Part shown: in pieces, positions 58,316 to 64,000 of the stretch | How the letters are laid out: each line of letters starts with the position of its first letter | Numbering within the stretch: position 1 is the first letter of the stretch | Source of the DNA: Rhyzopertha dominica | Taxonomy: Eukaryota > Arthropoda > Insecta > Coleoptera > Bostrichidae | NCBI GenBank assembly: GCA_025024175.1 | Contig: QCXZ01000137.1 | Span: 19,468,001-19,532,000 of the forward strand | Reading direction: 5' to 3' | DNA: 64,000 nt | Position numbers and translations under genes: made by a program | The notes under the pieces: model-generated | The model's database searches: none | What the model was told of the DNA's origin: nothing | What the model saw: only the letters and a program-made list of their open reading frames with translations

Positions 58316-60900
58316 TGTATGCCAGGCTACCTTTTTTTAGTTGATAGCATTGCGAGCACAATTAATAAAAATTATGGATTATTGTCTTGTTAAACTGGTC
58401 ACCAAATTCTTGGCGGAGTGACAGCAGTCGGAACAGTACCTCTTTCTGGCTCAGATATATTCGGGCGAGGAATGATATTATCGCGGAGCTTTTTTGAATG
58501 ATTTGTTTTCATGGCGCCTTACTTTAATTAAAAGTATGACTATCGTAAGATATAAAAATAAATAAAACTAATATATCTTAATTATTCAATTATTATTTTT
58601 TTACTTTCTTTGCTTAAATTAAATCGGATACGGCCACCGGCATATCCTTTGCACTTTGCATTTTGCTCTGTATTTGTCTTTTATTATTCTGTCAATTTGA
58701 TGCTGCCAAATTTTACTTTCATACTGATACCGCAAGATAATTCGATTCTTCCGCAGAAGTAAATTCAGACGGAGCATTTGTGTTAAATGGAAACCATGCA
58801 AATGTATTTTTCAAACTGGATAGTTACATAGTTGTTATAAATGCACTTTAAACATTGTTTTTAATTCTTGGAAAACATCAGGTTTATTTGACGTCAAAAA
58901 TCTTTTGCCTGCATCTACACTCCATTTTCTTCCCCCATAGCATTTTATAAAAGCTGTATTTTTTCCGTTTACCTCAAAAGGTGCATCTTGTTTCCCCGCA
59001 AAAAGATACTAAGAAAAGTCAGCTTTTTAAAAATGATGCTCAAATGCGCGCTTTATTTTAAAAAATCGACATTAGCTAAATCTTCTATATCTATAAAGAA
59101 TTGCCACGAGAGAGTCATAGCACTGCACTGTCATAGTACAACAAAGAAGAATGTTCGGCTCCATATCATCAAGCAGTTCTTTTTAAAGCCTTACTTTCAG
59201 TGGACCAGATTTTACAAAATTTACCGCATTCACCACACGTCCTAACACGCCTGATTCAATGCAGGACTCGTGTGATTTAACGCAAGCGCTTCTTTATTAA
59301 TAATGCAGTGGGGTCTACAGTCCACAGTGCATTTGGTAATTTGCTTCGGATAGGTGCCTGCACCGGTATACCAGATGCATTTCCATAAGTCCTTTGACTT
59401 TAAGCAAGATTGCACGGCGTGACGATGTTTGGAAGGGGGTGATATGCAGCAAACATGAAAACATTGGTTTTTACGTTTCATAACTATACCCAAAATGCTT
59501 ACTAATAGCCCATTAAATACATGAACAGACACGATCTCAAAATATTGCACTCAATTTGTTTTGATAACTTTTTTATAGAAAGGTAACAATTAAAATCTAG
59601 ACTTGAAACAATGTCTTCAATTGTAATTACTTCCACATCCAACGGATGGGAAGTATTGTATCGCAAAAAAAATTTTCAAAAATTTTTATTTGCTCGCTTT
59701 AAAATGGTCGAAAACGCAAAAAAAACAAAATTTGAGCACAAACAAATTTCTTGTATGTGTGTCTGTGTCTGTGGTATTGTTTGTTGGCACCATAACTTTC
59801 GAAAGACTTAATATATGAACTTAAATTTGGCAGTTGTATAAATCTCAAAAAAATTGAGGGGTAACTACCCCTTTTGCAAATTTTTATTTTTTATTCGTTT
59901 TAGTATGTGATTAGTAGTATAACTGCGAGTATTATTCATTCTTATAAATTTTCGGTGCAGCAAACTGTTTAGAAGATATTAGCAAACAAGCGTCACTTAA
60001 AGAAGACGGCTTGTCCTAAATATCTCCGAATATATTAAATATATTCAAAAAACGGAAATACGTCAGATAGAAAATAAAATTTCTCACAAAAAGTGTCAGA
60101 AAATTTATTCAAAATTTTGACATTTTCGAAATATTTCCAAAAAACCTATTTTGCACCCTGCTCGTACGATTTTTTTTTAATTTTTGTATTATATAGAAAA
60201 TCAAATTTCTGATCAGAAAGCACTCTTGTAATTTTTTGTTAAGTTAATAATTTTCGAGTTATTTGGAAAAACGATTTTAAAATCTGTTCGTCTTAGAAAA
60301 AATGTATAGATAGGAACCTGATTACTAAACGTATAGTATAAGAAATAAAAACGTAAATATCATTTTGACAATTGGATGTGGAAGTATTGATTCAATTTGC
60401 AGCGGTTTTTTTAGAGGTCATTGACACTTGTTGGAACTTCTTCGGTCTGAACAAACCACAACGGAGCACGCTCGCGCATGTGGGAAGCGTTACAGATAGT
60501 TATGCCAGCGTTGCCCAAGCTGTTTGACCGGTATTCATATTTATGTGAACCTATCCATTTGGTGTCGATTTATTAGCCTTTATTTGTGAAAGGTAGCTTT
60601 CCAGTTGAAATCACAGACAGTAATGGCCATCTAATTATCCCTTAATGGAAAAGTACGGTTTGTAACAAAGTTGTATAGACTGGTTATAAATTGTTGCAAC
60701 TGACAACCGCGCAAAGGAAATGTTTTTTAGGAACGTCTTTCTCCAAAGAAGACCGAAATTCGTCTGTTGCACATTTAAATTCAAGCGACACTAGAAATTG
60801 CGTGAGCTTTACCGACACCAGCGCACTTAGACCAATTCAAATTATTTTCAGACGTGAATATGTCAATAATCTTGAACCGTACATAGCATTTTCAAATGAG
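58316..60900. other. No gene confidently seen
   Basis: AT-rich. On minus around 58700-58810 a Phe-Pro-Phe-Asn-Thr-Asn-Ala-Pro-Ser-Glu-Phe reading hints at a worn hAT-type transposase end. The minus frame 59550-59242 is open for 102 codons but has no recognisable motifs. Confidence 0.35.
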
Positions 60901-60905
60901 CATCG

Positions 60906-60907
<2 letters not shown>

Positions 60908-60957
<50 letters not shown>
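60908..60957. repeat. (ATT)n microsatellite
   Basis: About 16-17 uninterrupted ATT triplets. Such tracts often mark 3' ends of non-LTR elements, but no ORF2 remnant is clear next to it. Confidence 0.95.
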
Positions 60958-63783
60958 CCGCAGCCTCAACTAGCTGCAGTTCAGATTCACTCCTTTATTT
61001 TTTTATTTTTTTTCACTTTGATATCCTTCACCATATGTTGTATTCTTCGATTTTAAAAGTAGCTCTCCAGCAGACTCATCAACCATGATGTTCACCATAT
61101 CTGCAGCAACCGATAGAATAAACTCTTCTGCGATGGTATAACACTTTTTATACATTTCGTGATTGTGTAAATCATCTTGTAAAATGCTAGTAAACCGTTA
61201 TTTCAAATCTTTCAACTTCCTGGCAAAAAAATCACTAGCTTTGCCTACAATACTACGTCAGTTAGCTTCTGAATGGCTCTTCAACTTAGAGGCGTACACT
61301 ACGCCGCCAAATCTTCCATGCACCATACATATTATGGTCTCTCTTCACCGTAAACTTCTATTAAATATATACAACTCTAAATAGTATTTCTCTTTTGATT
61401 TTTGTGGCAGCATATTTAGCAATGCAACCTTTGACGCATCGTCCACAGTCAGTTTATTCATTTTATCAGGAAAGAAGCCGCGGTAAAACAAAAACAACGT
61501 TCACAGATTAAAAATTTTTTCACTTACAATTGTTTATTTATAACGTTTCCATTGAGGGCCATGGATACTAACACGGAACGAGCTTGAAACCTACTCAGTA
61601 GATCCCCATTTTTGTACTTCGATCCCAAAATCCAACTTTTAAATACAGCTTTCTGTTACACAGAGTAGAAAAAACAATATTTATATATACGAGTATATCG
61701 CGTGAGGTAAATGCGATTCGGTCCATTTTGTAATTACCTCCCTTGATATACTAGCTATTGTTTATGTCACGCAAATGAAGTAGTAATTATAAAGAAATTA
61801 TTTTACTACACATTAAGGAAAGATGATTTTTTAAATACGTATTGTTCTTTCGATTTAATTATTCACTAACAGTAATAATTGAACACCACTCACCACAAAT
61901 ATCCTCCGGATCAGCCACCGAATTATTAATTGTACGGTCGACAGTTCGTGACTGGCAGCGTGGACAAAGCACATAGAGGGCGAATCCATAAACAAGCGAG
62001 CCGGGGGCAGTTCGAATTCAGTAATCCTATTACAATGACTGTGTTACGAAAGGGACCTTCAAGCGAAGCCTTACAAATTAGAAGTTGTAGCCGGGGATTT
62101 GCGATGACTGAGAATTTTTGCGGCAGGTCGATAGGTGGATGCATTAATATAATAACTGGAAAGCTGCTTGGCCTTTAACCCCCGTAATGCCTTTACAGGT
62201 GCATTTCGCGTGGGCCAGTATCGTGACCACAAACCGGGATTAGGGTTTAATGACGAAGTTTTGAAGCCAGTTGGTTCTGGATTTAGAAGCAATTTTCCTC
62301 GTATGGAGACAGCACATTGATCGCAGGGCAGTTATGTCTTTTTTTCAGAACATCATTTGAGGGTATCTTATCCATTACGTACTTTTACAAGGCATAGCTT
62401 TTATTGACAGGGAAGAATCAAATTATTAATAAATTTATAGCGTGCTCAGAAGTTCTTGTAAGACAGTTTTTCCTAATTGGTTCAATTACATTACTTCAGC
62501 AGTTTTAATAACTTATTTTTGTCAATTTTTATGAATTTCGCACCCGTAACACAAGTGGATGTGTCATTCTGGCGGTAATTCTATCATTTCGTCTTTTTAG
62601 TTATTTAAATTATCTATTGATTGATTCAACCAGTATTACTCCAACTCCTGTATATATCCCAGGGCCGGCTGCATCTGCGCTGGGTTAGAAAGGTACATGT
62701 TTGATTTTTAGTAGAGTGCTTCCCTAGAACATGTTAAGCAAATTTGAGGAATGGAGCGTTAAGGTTGCGTATTATACATCCACCCTGTGGGTGTTTTCTA
62801 TGATATATTGTTTGGATCATTGGTCCATCAAAGAAAAACTTGTTTCCGGTACTTGCATCTAGCCCTATTGATTTTTGTTTGTTTGCTTTGTTGCTATTTC
62901 TGATTAATGTTCTACGTTTATTACTGATTTTATTCTATTGTTTCTACGTCGCTTGCCATGTCTTCATATTTTTAAATTGTTTTTTTTGTTATGTTTACTT
63001 CTCTCCACTGGCTATATGCCCAATATTTTCTTACGTGTATGTTATTTTTTTTATCATCTTGTAATCTTAGAGTTTTGCTGCGCATTTTTCTCCTCTGTCG
63101 TTGACTGCCTAGTTGGTAACATATGTACCTAAATATTTCATATTGTTTGTTGCGAGAGTTCAAGTTCGATTAAGTACTCAGTGCGCACTTCTGTCTCCTG
63201 GTAGTTTTTTTTTGCACCCAAGTGGTATGCTGCCTTTTTTGCACTGTCGGTCCTGAAAAAATGTTTGAAAAGATGACGGTCATGTTACCAGGTTTTATTG
63301 TTTATTAGAATTGATCAGTGCCTGATGTTGTTTTCATTTTTGTATCTAATTACTGTACTATTTACTTTGCAAAGACTTGCCTTTAAGAAGACGACAAAAA
63401 AGAGAATGGAATTAAAATAAAATTATGATAAAGCTATTTTTACTTTGAACAATATCCAGTGTAGCCCCGTTTTAAGAGTGCGTTAGATAAATAGTAGTTT
63501 AAAAGCTATTTTGAGTGCACTTTAGATTCTTTGTAGGTCAGGCAGTTTTACGTTTTGTTTATGGTGTCCCATCTAATTTCTGTATCTTTGCTACTAGCAG
63601 GCCTGTGCGAAATATTTTCGGCCACACGACTAAATTTACCCTGCTTTTATGATATGTATTTTGTGTAATACAGATTCTGTAGCTGTGCCTTATTGTGCAT
63701 AATTGTAACGAGTACGAGTTCGAAAACTGCAGATTTCTAACTTAATTTTTTTAGTCAAAGATAATTTCACCATTTGCAATAAA
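60958..63783. other. No gene seen; balanced-composition island at 61900-62310
   Basis: 61900-62310 stands out as less AT-rich, without open frame or repeat structure, and could be conserved non-coding DNA. 62830-63240 is T-rich low-complexity sequence. No RNA gene or mobile-element ends were found. Confidence 0.35.
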
Positions 63784-63784
63784 C

Positions 63785-63859
63785 AGCAGCATTAGTGCAG
63801 TGGTTAGCACGTTTGGCTAGCACTCAAAATGTCCCGGGTTCAATTCCCGATCAAAGCTA
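63785..63859 (+). tRNA. tRNA-like sequence with AGC anticodon loop, probably a SINE head or tRNA pseudogene
   Basis: An A box (TAGTGCAGTGG) and a B box (GGTTCAATTCC) lie at tRNA spacing. A five-pair anticodon stem TTTGG/TCAAA (one G-T pair) encloses the loop CTAGCAC, giving anticodon AGC (Ala). The T stem keeps four of five pairs. The acceptor stem does not pair properly, so it is unlikely to be a working tRNA gene. Confidence 0.5.
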
Positions 63860-64000
63860 TAGCAATACCTTTTCATGACATATATTATTGGACTATTACC
63901 AACTAACAACTTCTTATGTTTAAATACTAGTACAGAAATACACTAATTCCAAACACAACTAGTTCAAAACACTAATCATTCAGTAAACCACCATTTAGAA

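Noticed and set aside
50700..58320. CRISPR-like array reading of the 145-bp repeats
   Set aside because: Units are contiguous without variable spacers, and the genome is clearly animal.
58700..58810. Possible hAT transposase C-terminus on the minus strand
   Set aside because: A dozen residues of weak resemblance, with no further motifs or element ends.
60691..61056. 121-codon plus-strand frame
   Set aside because: Its length is created by the (ATT)n tract, which translates to poly-tyrosine; nothing else supports coding.
61290..61490. Minus-strand reading resembling the start of a Crypton-type recombinase (Leu-Pro-Gln-Lys-Ser-Lys-Glu-Lys-Tyr)
   Set aside because: One short block only; no catalytic tyrosine-recombinase motifs follow.

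Overview
The window reads as AT-rich, repeat-laden insect nuclear DNA in a draft assembly (scattered N bases). The evidence is GT-AG introns, a Rebers-Riddiford cuticular protein, an SLC17-type transporter, several mariner transposons of the D-D(41)D type, Penelope-like and non-LTR retroelements, and a foldback transposon. The species cannot be named from the sequence.

Host-type genes are few. At 1-4.4 kb a three-exon minus-strand gene, running off the left edge, encodes over 1,300 residues of a large uncharacterised protein that may be transposase-derived. At 16.9-19.1 kb lies a two-exon plus-strand cuticular protein gene with a TATA/initiator promoter. Tail to tail with it, at 19.9-30.9 kb, is a ten-exon minus-strand SLC17-like transporter. 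I assembled it exon by exon: every splice phase closes and it predicts 494 residues. Its long introns hold a mariner element, a decayed copy of the cuticular-protein gene and a Penelope remnant. At 32.2-32.7 kb two small membrane-protein ORFs sit 2 nt apart on one exon, a probable bicistronic transcript.

The rest is mobile DNA and unassigned sequence. There is a hAT-like MITE with a perfect 8-bp duplication (7.5-8.1 kb). A D-D(41)D mariner is nested in an older long-TIR element (12.5-16.6 kb). Several mariner remnants lie at 21-24 and 36-38.5 kb. Non-LTR pieces lie at 5.6, 33.4-34.5 and 47.5-49.1 kb, and Penelope pieces at 29-30, 43.5-44.6 and 55.6-56.9 kb. A cluster of inverted repeats and hammerhead-ribozyme-like motifs lies at 39.1-39.5 kb and again at 43.5-44.6 kb.

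The most striking structure is 50,728-58,306, a 7.6-kb foldback element. Its outermost bases match in inverted orientation, it is flanked by a perfect 9-bp target duplication, and both arms are arrays of a 145-bp unit (about 27 copies left, about 9 inverted copies right). The left arm shows a 290-bp two-type higher-order pattern. The central loop carries a decayed Penelope-like reverse transcriptase and no recognisable transposase.
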